Below, piece after piece: positions 42,579 to 50,519 of a DNA stretch of 64,000 nucleotides. Below the pieces are notes generated by a model. That model saw only the letters and a program-made list of their open reading frames with translations. It was not told the DNA's origin and did no database searches. The stretch's first letter is position 1; each line of letters begins with the position of its first letter. Made by a program: the position numbers and the translations under genes. The DNA lies in NCBI GenBank assembly GCA_035532935.1, contig DATKQE010000031.1:1-64000 (forward strand), given 5' to 3'. The DNA comes from DATJLY01 sp035532935. GTDB taxonomy: Bacteria > Pseudomonadota > Alphaproteobacteria > ATCC43930 > CGMCC-115725.

Positions 42579-43312
42579 GCCGCCGTTTCGTCGCCGCCGC
42601 CATCGCCGTGGCGCTGCTGCCGCTCTTCTCCCATTCCGCCCTAGCGCAGACGGTGACGCTCAATCTCGGCGACAGCGGATCGTCCACCGGGCGCATCGTC
42701 CAACTCCTCGTCCTCCTGACGGTGCTGAGCCTTGCGCCCGCGATCCTGATCACCGTGACCTCGTTCACCCGGATCATCGTCGTGCTGTCGTTCCTGCGCA
42801 GTGCGCTCGGGACGCAGCAGACGCCGCCCAACATCGTGCTGGTGAGCCTTGCGCTCTTCCTGACCGCCTTCGTGATGCAGCCCACGCTCCAGGCGTCCTA
42901 TCAGAACGGCATCGCGCCGCTGATCGAGAACAAGATTCCCGAGGCCGAGGCGTTCGCGCGCACGGTGGCGCCGATCCAGTCCTTCATGATGGCGCATGTG
43001 CGCCGGCAGGACCTCCAGCTATTCATCCACATGGCCAATTTGAAGATCTCCGACGCCAAGGACACGCCGCTCCGCGTGCTCGTGCCCGCCTTCATGGTGA
43101 GCGAATTGCGCCGCTCCTTCGAGATCGGCTTCCTGCTGTTCCTTCCGTTCCTCATCATCGACATCGTGGTCGCCTCGATCCTCATGTCGATGGGCATGAT
43201 GATGCTGCCGCCGGTAACGATCTCGCTGCCGTTCAAGCTGATCTTCTTCGTCCTGGTGGACGGCTGGTATCTCGTCGCCGGCAGTCTGGTCCAGAGTTTC
43301 GGCGCGGGATAG
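42575..43312 (+). CDS. fliP: Flagellar biosynthetic protein FliP
   Basis: This 245-residue export-gate protein has a cleavable signal peptide (AAAIAVALLPLFSHSALAQ), then four membrane helices. Family blocks are LVLLTVLSLAPAILITVTSFTRIIVVLSFLR, GTQQTPPNIVLVSLALFLT, FMVSELRRSFEIGFLLFLPFLIIDIVVASILMSMGMMMLPP and the C-terminal LPFKLIFFVLVDGW. Length is normal. Confidence 0.96.
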   Translation: MSRRFVAAAIAVALLPLFSHSALAQTVTLNLGDSGSSTGRIVQLLVLLTVLSLAPAILITVTSFTRIIVVLSFLRSALGTQQTPPNIVLVSLALFLTAFVMQPTLQASYQNGIAPLIENKIPEAEAFARTVAPIQSFMMAHVRRQDLQLFIHMANLKISDAKDTPLRVLVPAFMVSELRRSFEIGFLLFLPFLIIDIVVASILMSMGMMMLPPVTISLPFKLIFFVLVDGWYLVAGSLVQSFGAG

Positions 43313-43344
43313 GCGGCACCAGCGGCTTGGGCTAAGCTCGAACC

Positions 43345-44898
43345 ATGCCGATGAACCGATTGGCGGTGCTGCGCGCCGTCGTCCTGGCGGTGCTGGCGCT
43401 TGCCGCATCGCCCTCCTGCCCCTACGCCCAGGAAAGGGGCCGATCCGAGGCCTCCACGCCGGCGCACCACGCAGCGCCCGCCGAAGCCATAGCGCGCAGG
43501 CCGCCGCCCACCGATGCCGTGAGCCGGCACGAGATCACCATCGGCGGCCGGAAGCTCGCCTATACCGCTACGGCGGGGACGCTGCCGCTCACCGACGCCA
43601 AGGGCGAAACGACCGCCGATGTGTTCTACGTCTCGTTCATGCTCGACGGCGTCAGCGATCGCAGCCGCCGGCCGATCACCTATCTTTTCAACGGTGGGCC
43701 CGGAGCTTCGTCGGCCTATCTCGATATCGGCGCCATCGGGCCGCGGGCGCTCGCTTTCGGCCCGGACGGCGCACTGCCGCCGCCCGGCGCCCGCGTCGCC
43801 GACAATCCCGACACATGGCTGCCGTTCACCGATCTCGTCTTCATCGATCCGGTCGGCACCGGCTATAGCCGCGCCACCGGCGGCGAGGAAGCCGCAGCCA
43901 AGGAATTCTGGGGCGTCGGTCAGGATCTCGAAGCGCTCGGTGACATCATTCGGCTCCATCTCGCAAAGAGCGGCAGGGTTTCCTCGCCGGTCTATCTGGT
44001 CGGCGAGAGTTACGGCGGGTTCCGCGCGGCGCGGCTTGCCTATGACCTCGACCTCCGCCGCGGCATCGCGCTCGATGGCGTGGTCATGGTGTCCCCGGTG
44101 ATCGATTTCGGGCTGATGTCGGGCGACCCGCTCGATCCCCTGCCCTTTGCGCTGCGCCTTCCCTCCTACGCGGCGGCGAGGCTCGGGGCGAAGAGCCTCG
44201 ATCCCGGCGCGCTCGACGCGGCCGAGCAGTTCGCGCTGCACGATTACCTGGTGACGCTCGTCGCGGGCCCGCACCAGGGGGCGGAAGCGACGCCGTTTTA
44301 TGACAAGCTCGCGCAGCTCACCGGCATCGATGTCGCCAGCCTGAAACTCTGGCGCGGCCGGATCCCGATCGACAACTATCTCCGCGACATGGACCGGCGC
44401 GACGGCCGCGTCGTGAGCCGCTACGACGCCACCGTGAGCGTCACCGATCCCAATCCGTGGAGCCCCGGCGCGAACGACGATCCGGTGCTCGACCGCTCGA
44501 TCGCGCCCTTCACCACCGCCTTCATCGCCTATGCGCGAGACGAGCTCGGCTTCAAGACCGAGCAACCCTATGAGCTTCTGAACGGCGTCGCCGCGCGGCA
44601 CTGGGACTGGCGCTCCGGTCGCGGCGGCTCGTTTCGCCGGATCGGCGCCAGCGATTCCCTGCGGCGGGCGCTCGCACTCGAGCCGCGGCTGCGCGTGATG
44701 ATTGCGCATGGCGTCACCGACTTGCAGACGCCCTTCATGATGAGCCGCTACATCAAGGATCAGATGCCGGCGCCGCTCGGTAACCGCATCGCAGTCAAGC
44801 TCTATGCCGGCGGCCACATGCTCTACCTGCACGAATCCTCGCGCCACCAGCTCTACGTCGACGCCAAATCCTTCTATGCGGCGGCGACAGCCGAATGA
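43345..44898 (+). CDS. Serine carboxypeptidase family S10 protein, exported
   Basis: This 517-residue enzyme of the alpha/beta-hydrolase S10 clan has a signal peptide (LRAVVLAVLALAASPSC), the oxyanion motif FNGGPGASSAYLDIG, the nucleophile box GESYGGFRAARL, a Asp late in HGVTDLQTPF and the catalytic His in GGHMLYLHESSR. Bacterial S10 enzymes are periplasmic and poorly studied; peptide or acyl transfer roles are possible. It follows fliP by 32 bp on the same strand, an odd companion for flagellar genes. Confidence 0.88.
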   Translation: MPMNRLAVLRAVVLAVLALAASPSCPYAQERGRSEASTPAHHAAPAEAIARRPPPTDAVSRHEITIGGRKLAYTATAGTLPLTDAKGETTADVFYVSFMLDGVSDRSRRPITYLFNGGPGASSAYLDIGAIGPRALAFGPDGALPPPGARVADNPDTWLPFTDLVFIDPVGTGYSRATGGEEAAAKEFWGVGQDLEALGDIIRLHLAKSGRVSSPVYLVGESYGGFRAARLAYDLDLRRGIALDGVVMVSPVIDFGLMSGDPLDPLPFALRLPSYAAARLGAKSLDPGALDAAEQFALHDYLVTLVAGPHQGAEATPFYDKLAQLTGIDVASLKLWRGRIPIDNYLRDMDRRDGRVVSRYDATVSVTDPNPWSPGANDDPVLDRSIAPFTTAFIAYARDELGFKTEQPYELLNGVAARHWDWRSGRGGSFRRIGASDSLRRALALEPRLRVMIAHGVTDLQTPFMMSRYIKDQMPAPLGNRIAVKLYAGGHMLYLHESSRHQLYVDAKSFYAAATAE

Positions 44899-44962
44899 CG
44901 GCGCGGACCACGGCCGGAACGCGATCAGTCGCAGGGTAAGCCGCTCCCGCGCGCTGGCGGCC

Positions 44963-45349
44963 TCACGATGCGCGATGCTCGGGCCTCGAGCGCGTGCCCG
45001 CCTGCACCATGACCTTCGGATCGTTCTTGACCCGCAGAGTGCCATCATCGAACAGGTAGACGACGACCGGCCGGCCGTGCGCGTCCGCGTTCGCTTCCCA
45101 ATAATCTCCGACCGGCCCCAGCGCGGTGACGTCCTTGAACCCGCGATGCAAGAGGGCGTGTCGCGCCCGCGCGGCGGTGGCGATGCGCGGCAATGGCGGC
45201 GCCTGGATCGGGAAAAACACCGGCGGCGCGGCCCGGGCGCCCGCTGCCAGCAGCGACGCAAGTCCGGCCGCCGCAAGGCCGAGCGCCGCCATGCGCGGTA
45301 ACCCAACCCGGGCTCGTGCCAGTCCGCCGAGCCCCGCAACCCTAGTCAT
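44963..45349 (-). CDS. Hypothetical exported protein with PepSY-like domain
   Basis: This protein of about 128 residues has an N-terminal signal-like stretch (MAALGLAAAGLASLLAAGARA) and a mature domain with HRGFKDVTALGPVGDYWEANADAHGRPVVVYLFDDGTLRV. The pattern (helix, then strand with W-x-A-x-A, then V-x-V-x-L-x-D-x-G) resembles PepSY-type domains, which bind or inhibit proteases, but the match is by eye. The start at 45349 overlaps the upstream stop; ATG at 45358 is an alternative. It is convergent with the S10 gene. Confidence 0.6.
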   Translation of the reverse strand: MTRVAGLGGLARARVGLPRMAALGLAAAGLASLLAAGARAAPPVFFPIQAPPLPRIATAARARHALLHRGFKDVTALGPVGDYWEANADAHGRPVVVYLFDDGTLRVKNDPKVMVQAGTRSRPEHRAS

Positions 45350-45638
45350 GCATATCATGGCCGAGCGCGAGACTGGCGAGCGTCGGGCCAGGGACCGCAT
45401 GCACCGGCAAGGCCCCGCCGGTGCGCCCGATGAAGGCCGCGCCGTGGAACCCCGCGCCGATGAAGGCCGCGCTTCGCTGTGCGTTATGCCCGACCTTCGC
45501 CATGTGCAGGAAATAGCCGCGCGCCGCCGGACTGGCCACCGGCGCCGTTGCCGTCACGGCGCCGCGCGCGAACGCCAGAGGGGCGCCGGCCCAAGCGAGC
45601 GCCGCGGCAACCGCCATCGTCCTTACGATCCACTTCAT
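45342..45638 (-). CDS. Small exported hypothetical protein, 98 residues
   Basis: A clean signal peptide (MKWIVRTMAVAAALAWAGA, cut after PLAFA) leads to a mature chain of about 74 residues with two repeats of a FIG motif (SAAFIGAGFHGAAFIGRTGG) and a His/Asp end (GHDMHD). The start at 45638 is fixed by AAAGGAGCGGCAA directly upstream, a strong ribosome-binding site. No family recognised. It overlaps the next gene. Confidence 0.7.
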   Translation of the reverse strand: MKWIVRTMAVAAALAWAGAPLAFARGAVTATAPVASPAARGYFLHMAKVGHNAQRSAAFIGAGFHGAAFIGRTGGALPVHAVPGPTLASLALGHDMHD

Positions 45639-45710
45639 TTGCCGCTCCTTTGTAAACTGCGAACTGAAGGGACTCATCGCTGATGCGATATCGATCCTCG
45701 ATCCATGGAC

Positions 45711-45740
45711 ATAAGCCCCCGGGGCGCGGAACCCAGGGGC
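45711..45740 (-). terminator. Hairpin between two small exported genes
   Basis: On the minus strand GCCCCTGGG and CCCCGGGGGC form an imperfect G+C stem around TTCCGCG, followed by TTAT. It lies about 20 bp after the 72-residue gene and could attenuate transcription into the next gene. Confidence 0.3.
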
Positions 45741-45759
45741 GGCAGGCATTAAATTCGCG

Positions 45760-45978
45760 TCAATGATTGCTTTGTTCGGCGCCCGGCAGGCCGCCCAATG
45801 CGCTCAGGCCGTCATCGCCGCCGACATCGTCGGGCTCCAGTGCCGCGCTGGCGGGCGACATCGGTGCCGCAACCGCAGCCACCGGCAACGTATCCATGAT
45901 CGCGGCATCGTCGACAAGGAGAGGCGATGCCAGCCCCCCAAGCCAAGCCAACGCCATGGCGCGCCAAAGATTGGACAT
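45760..45978 (-). CDS. Small exported hypothetical protein, 72 residues
   Basis: The chain begins MSNLWRAMALAWLGGLASPLL, a signal peptide or anchor, and continues with an Ala/Pro then Asp/Gly-rich tail (EPDDVGGDDGLSALGGLPG). GGAGG lies 6 nt before the ATG at 45978, which decides the start and supports expression. No family is recognised. It follows the large TPR gene by 97 bp on the same strand. Confidence 0.6.
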   Translation of the reverse strand: MSNLWRAMALAWLGGLASPLLVDDAAIMDTLPVAAVAAPMSPASAALEPDDVGGDDGLSALGGLPGAEQSNH

Positions 45979-46075
45979 CAGGTGCCTCCACGGTCCGCAA
46001 CAATTGCCGACCTTTGTCACATCAATGCATCAACGCCTGCGCCCGGACCGCGATCCGCTCGCCGCAGCAGATTTA

Positions 46076-49000
46076 TCAATTGATGGCGCTGAGCTTGGCG
46101 CCGGCGAGCTTCTGCTTGAAGGAGGCCATGAAGCTTTGCAGCTCGCCGATCTGGGCGACATTGCTGGCGATGGTCGCGGGATCGCCGCCCGCCGGACCGC
46201 TGCTATCGCCGGCAATGACGCGGAACGCGGCGGCATAGCGCGTCGCCGCCATCGCGCGGCCATAGGTCGACCGAACATCCGTCAAGGCGCTCTGGTCGTT
46301 GCTCAAGGTGAGCGCGGCGGCCAGGCTCACGACGATCCGGCTGGTCGCGGCGTCGAGCTTTCCGTCGGCGGGAACCGGGCCGGCGAGGCGCGCCAGCGTC
46401 GTCGCCGCGTCCTTCCAGTCGCGACCGCGCCAATAGATGTCGGCGCGTAAACGGTCGGCATCGCGGCTGTCGTCGTCGGCAAGGAGCGCGAGCGCGTCCT
46501 TCGGCCGGCCCATCTCCATCAGCACGCGGGCGCGGAGCTGCTGCCGCTGCCGCACGAGATCGGGCGGCACGTCGCTCCCGACATCGATATCGAGCGCCGC
46601 AAGCGCGGCGTCGGGCTGGTGGTCGAGCAGGCGCAGCAGCGCAAGCTGCGTCGCGCCGCGTACCTTGTCGAGGCCGCTGAGCCGGGTCTTCACCTGGACC
46701 TCAAGCAGCCCTGCCGCGCGACCGAGCAGATCGACGGCGACCAGCCGATCGATGAGCTTGCGCACGATGAGGTCACGGCGCTCGCCGATCGGTTCGAGAT
46801 TGTGGAACTGATCGTAGAGCACGAGCCATTTGAGGGGCGGCAGATCGCCGGCATGCGGACCGAGGAACAGATTGGCGAAGTCGTCGCTCGCCTCCTTGTC
46901 GACGTCCTTTGCGGCCGGTTCGTCGGGGAAATATTTGGCTGCTTGCTCCAGCGCGTTGAACCCGTCGACCTCGTCGTCCGCCGCGAGCTCGAGCTCGCCC
47001 AGGCGGCGCAGCAGCGTAAACTCGAAGGTGCCGCCGCGCCAGACGAAGCGCAGGGCGTCGAGCGCCTTCACCGTGGCGGCGAGACTTGTGCGCTTGGCCG
47101 CATAGAGCGCATTGGCGCGGGCATAGAGCGCGCGCGCGCGCGACGGCGGGTCGTCGAGCGCCGCCGCCTTGCCCCAGTACGCGATCGCATTATCGAGATG
47201 GCCCTCGAGCTGGGCCTTGCGCCCTTCGAGATAGAGTGCCATTCCCTTGTCACCACGCGCCGGATGATCGCTGAGCACGAGATCGAGAAGCGGGCCGGCG
47301 AGGTTCGTCCGCTGAGTCTCGAGCATGGCCTGCGTTGCGTCGAGCCCGAAGCGCGCGCGCAGCGCTTGGGGATAGGTCGGCAGCAGGCTGACACTCGCGA
47401 GAAAATCCGCTGCGGCATCCTTCCAGTCCCCGGTCTCGCTCGCCAGCGCACCACGCCACAATGCCGCTTCGGGCTCGCGGTCGAGGCTCTTCTGGCCCAG
47501 TTCGGCCGCGGCGCATTTCCGCGCCTCGGCGAGGAGACAGGCCGCGCCCATGAGCGCGCGCACCGCCGGCTGGCTCGCCGTCTTCGGGTCGTCGCGTCCG
47601 ATCGCCGCCAACACCGCCATGGTCTCGGCGCCGAACAGATGCGCAAAATAGAAATGTGCGAGCGCGAGCCGCGGCTGCGTGAGCGCGCCTTGCGGCGCGA
47701 CGCTAATGGCGTGTTCGAGCGTGCTGCGCCGTGCGGCAAACTTCGCGCCCACGGGTCCCCGCCAGGCGCCAAAGTCGAACAGCGCATCGGCACGCTTGGG
47801 AACCTGGCCGAGTAACCGATCGCGCTCGCTCGACAGCCGCAATCCTCCCGGCCGCGACACGGCGACGGCGTCGGCATCGACGTGGAACGCGAGATCGTCG
47901 GCGAACGGCCGGATCACGATTCCCTGCAGGCTGGGAAGCGCGCGGAAATCGACCAGTTGCGGCGGCGCCGTGATGCCACGGCCGAGCTCGCCGACCGGCA
48001 CCACGTCGAGCGGGCCGCCAAGCTTGGAGACATCGAGCCGCACCGGCGCACTTGCCTGATGGACCTCGAACGCGGCATCCGCGGGCATGGCGCCGGGATG
48101 GACATCGAACGCGATCGGCGCGTCAACCTGCGCGGATTGCGGCTTGAAATCGAGGATCCATGCCGTGCCCGCGCGCCGCACGATCGGGGCGAGGCCTTTC
48201 GCTGGCACAAGGCGCAGCGCCGTCCCGCCCTTGGTCGGAACCTGCGTGATGGTCGAAAAGCTGTTCTGGCCGTGGGCCAAAGGGTCGGCAAGATCGAGCG
48301 TCGTCGGAACCGCGAATACAACCCAGATCGAGCCGGCGTGACGGAACACCGCGGCGCCGGTCGCGACCGGCCAATCGAAGGTGAGGCTGGCGCCCTCGTC
48401 GGACGCGGCGAAATGAACGGCCACGCTCGACGGCGGTGCGGCTGGATCGCCCGCCGTCGCCGGCGCGGCGGCAGCCGCGGTTGCGGCGGGAGCAGGAGCC
48501 GGTGCCGGTGCCGGCGGCGCGGCAATGGAAGCGGCGGCCGGCGCCGCGACTTTCTCCGGCGCTGCGGACAGCGCCGGCGGCGGGTCCGGGGCGGCGACCG
48601 GCGCGCGGGTCACCTCGATGATCATCGCCTTGCCGTGGCGGTAATGTCGGAACCTCGCGCCTGCGGGCACCGTCATCGCCACCACGGTCATGCTGCCGCG
48701 CCGCTCGACGATGGGCGCCAATGTCGGCAGCGCCGCGGCGAGGCCAGCGGCATCGATCGCGCCGCCGCCACGGATCGACAGGCGCACGGCGTCGCCCTTT
48801 TTGGAAAACTCGTACCACACCGGCCTTGTCCAGCGGAACGTGACGCGGGTGGTAGCGCCGTCGGTCACGGCGGCGAAGTCCATCTTTACCGATTCGGGCT
48901 GGCGCTGCTGCTGCTTCGCGTCACCGGCCGGCGCCGGGCGCGGCGCGGCACTCGGGGTGAGATCGAAAACGGCGGTCTTATCGTGGAGGGTGAAGGCATT

Positions 49001-49312
49001 GACCGAAACCGGCCGCCTCAATCGGGCAACGAGAGTGCGTCCTTTGGCCTCGATCTTGGCGTCCGCAATATAGGCGGCGAGGTCAGACTTCAGTGCGTCG
49101 GCACGCCCCTCGAGCGGACGCGAGAAATGGATCGTCAGCGTCGTGCCCTTGACCCGCACGACGTAGCGGACCGGCGCGGGGAAATCGATGGCGATGCGGC
49201 CGAAGCCTTGATGCGGCGCGGCCCTGATCGCCGCTGGCCCGGCCGCCGCGGCCGAAGCCGGCAACAGCAAAGAAAAGAGAACGGCGACAGCGAAACGGTG
49301 AAGCGCCGTCAT
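46076..49312 (-). CDS. Large exported TPR protein with AMIN-like N-terminal repeats, in the motE operon
   Basis: This 1,078-residue protein starts with a signal peptide (LHRFAVAVLFSLLLPASAAAA). The first 370 residues hold three similar beta-rich segments (IAIDFPAPVRYVVRVKGTTL; VTFRWTRPVWYEFSKKGDAV; LTFDWPVATGAAVFRHAGSI), like AMIN-type wall-binding domains, with an Ala/Pro-rich linker between the second and third. From about residue 560 to the end it is alpha-solenoid with TPR-like units (LWRGALASETGDWKDAAADFL, YLEGRKAQLEGHLDNAIAYWGKAAAL). Its start is 7 bp after the motE stop, so it is co-translated with a motor chaperone. It may be a periplasmic motor or stator partner comparable to rhizobial MotC; this is inference. 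Confidence 0.75.
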   Translation of the reverse strand: MTALHRFAVAVLFSLLLPASAAAAGPAAIRAAPHQGFGRIAIDFPAPVRYVVRVKGTTLTIHFSRPLEGRADALKSDLAAYIADAKIEAKGRTLVARLRRPVSVNAFTLHDKTAVFDLTPSAAPRPAPAGDAKQQQRQPESVKMDFAAVTDGATTRVTFRWTRPVWYEFSKKGDAVRLSIRGGGAIDAAGLAAALPTLAPIVERRGSMTVVAMTVPAGARFRHYRHGKAMIIEVTRAPVAAPDPPPALSAAPEKVAAPAAASIAAPPAPAPAPAPAATAAAAAPATAGDPAAPPSSVAVHFAASDEGASLTFDWPVATGAAVFRHAGSIWVVFAVPTTLDLADPLAHGQNSFSTITQVPTKGGTALRLVPAKGLAPIVRRAGTAWILDFKPQSAQVDAPIAFDVHPGAMPADAAFEVHQASAPVRLDVSKLGGPLDVVPVGELGRGITAPPQLVDFRALPSLQGIVIRPFADDLAFHVDADAVAVSRPGGLRLSSERDRLLGQVPKRADALFDFGAWRGPVGAKFAARRSTLEHAISVAPQGALTQPRLALAHFYFAHLFGAETMAVLAAIGRDDPKTASQPAVRALMGAACLLAEARKCAAAELGQKSLDREPEAALWRGALASETGDWKDAAADFLASVSLLPTYPQALRARFGLDATQAMLETQRTNLAGPLLDLVLSDHPARGDKGMALYLEGRKAQLEGHLDNAIAYWGKAAALDDPPSRARALYARANALYAAKRTSLAATVKALDALRFVWRGGTFEFTLLRRLGELELAADDEVDGFNALEQAAKYFPDEPAAKDVDKEASDDFANLFLGPHAGDLPPLKWLVLYDQFHNLEPIGERRDLIVRKLIDRLVAVDLLGRAAGLLEVQVKTRLSGLDKVRGATQLALLRLLDHQPDAALAALDIDVGSDVPPDLVRQRQQLRARVLMEMGRPKDALALLADDDSRDADRLRADIYWRGRDWKDAATTLARLAGPVPADGKLDAATSRIVVSLAAALTLSNDQSALTDVRSTYGRAMAATRYAAAFRVIAGDSSGPAGGDPATIASNVAQIGELQSFMASFKQKLAGAKLSAIN

Positions 49313-49319
49313 GATGCCC

Positions 49320-50021
49320 TCATGGCGCGCTGGCGGGCGGCACAGTTTGAGGCACGGGTGCGGGCGCGGCTGCCGGCGGGCGGCGCTGATCCGCAAGGGC
49401 CAGCGTCACCGCCTTGGCCTTGGCGGAATCCATGGTCGCGAGGATCGGCGCCGCCTTCAGCTCGCGCATGTGGGAAATCAAGGTGACGACGACCCCGACG
49501 TCGAGCTGATCGAGAATGCGCGACGCATCCTGCGGCTTCATCTGCTCGTACATGTGCGTCAGGCTCTTGAGGCGGGCATCTTCCTGCTGATCGCGGACCT
49601 TGACGGTCGACTGGATCGATTTTTCCAGATTCTCGAGCTTGGCGATTTTCTCGTCAACGCGGTGCTCGGCGGCCTGCATCAGCACTTCGCGTTCCCGCAA
49701 TTGGGCGGTGCGCTTGTCGAGTTCGGTGCGTCGCGTCGCAAGTTGCTGCAGTTCGCCGATCTCTTCGGACGACATTTGCAACGGATCGGGCTGCGCCGGC
49801 GCCGTCGGCGTTTTCGCGGGCGCGGTACCGGCGGGCCGGCTGGCATGGTTTTGCTTCGCCGCCGCAGCAGGCGCCGGTGCTGGCGCAGCCGGTGCGGCGG
49901 ACTGCGCCCTGGCGATCGCGATCGCGGCGCCGCCGCCGGACCAGAGATCGACGAGCTTGATCCCCAGCAACGCCGCTGCGGCGAGGATCACGCTCGGCAA
50001 GAGTCGCGGTCGCATCGTCAC
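49320..50021 (-). CDS. motE: MotE-like flagellar motor chaperone (MgtE N-domain family)
   Basis: This 233-residue protein has an N-terminal anchor (PSVILAAAALLGIKLVDL), an Ala/Pro linker, a coiled coil of about 70 residues (QLATRRTELDKRTAQLREREVLMQAAEHRV) and a C-terminal MgtE-like block (MYEQMKPQDASRILDQLDVGVVVTLISHMRELKAAPILATM). This is the MotE pattern; in rhizobia MotE is the periplasmic chaperone of MotC. The start is GTG at 50021 or ATG at 50015. It lies 3 bp after the DUF6468 gene. Confidence 0.82.
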   Translation of the reverse strand: MTMRPRLLPSVILAAAALLGIKLVDLWSGGGAAIAIARAQSAAPAAPAPAPAAAAKQNHASRPAGTAPAKTPTAPAQPDPLQMSSEEIGELQQLATRRTELDKRTAQLREREVLMQAAEHRVDEKIAKLENLEKSIQSTVKVRDQQEDARLKSLTHMYEQMKPQDASRILDQLDVGVVVTLISHMRELKAAPILATMDSAKAKAVTLALADQRRPPAAAPAPVPQTVPPASAP

Positions 50022-50024
50022 GGC

Positions 50025-50519
50025 TCAGCGACCACTCATCGCCTTGAGCAGTTCGCGCTCGGCCCGCGATGGCGCGGCGGCACGCGCCGCGGCGATGTTG
50101 GCCGCGGGCTTCGGTTCGGCAGCCGCTGGAGCGCGCGGCGCGAGATCGATCTTGGGCTCGCGCTTGCGCTCGCCGAGCATGTCGGGCGTGGCGCTTTCGC
50201 GCCGGGCGCGGATCGTCCCCGCGAGCCGGTCGGCGACACCACCGCCGCGTTCGAGCATATAAGTGAGATCGTCGCGCAGGCCGCGCCCCTCCTCGATCTT
50301 CTTCTCGAGTCCGCGTCCGGTGTCGGCCGCCGCCGCCTTGAGCGCGGCGATGCCGGCTTCGGCGCGGGCAGCGGCGACGGTCAGGCTTTGGATCAACTCG
50401 TCCAGCTTCGCGCGATCGCCGCGCAACACCCCAAGCCGCGCATTGAGCATGGCCGCATAGGCGATGGTGGCGATGAGAAGCACGGCGACCACGGCGTCGC
50501 CGACCAGGCTCAGCATCAT
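50025..50519 (-). CDS. DUF6468-like flagellar-locus membrane protein
   Basis: This 164-residue protein has one N-terminal membrane helix (VVAVLLIATIAYAAMLNARL), a coiled coil (KLDELIQSLTVAAARAEAGIAALKAAAADTGRGLEKKIEEGRGLRDDLTYMLERG) and a basic Ala-rich tail ending RAERELLKAMSGR. This form, between fliM and motE, matches the DUF6468 family of alphaproteobacteria. Function unknown. Its ATG overlaps the fliM stop by 4 bp. Confidence 0.75.
   Translation of the reverse strand: MMLSLVGDAVVAVLLIATIAYAAMLNARLGVLRGDRAKLDELIQSLTVAAARAEAGIAALKAAAADTGRGLEKKIEEGRGLRDDLTYMLERGGGVADRLAGTIRARRESATPDMLGERKREPKIDLAPRAPAAAEPKPAANIAAARAAAPSRAERELLKAMSGR

Noticed and set aside
42901..45339. 812-codon open frame on the minus strand
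   Set aside because: It is antisense to fliP and the S10 carboxypeptidase, which are certain genes.
47882..49486. 534-codon open frame on the plus strand
   Set aside because: Antisense to the TPR gene; Arg/Gly-rich without motifs, and the minus-strand gene has a signal peptide and domain pattern.
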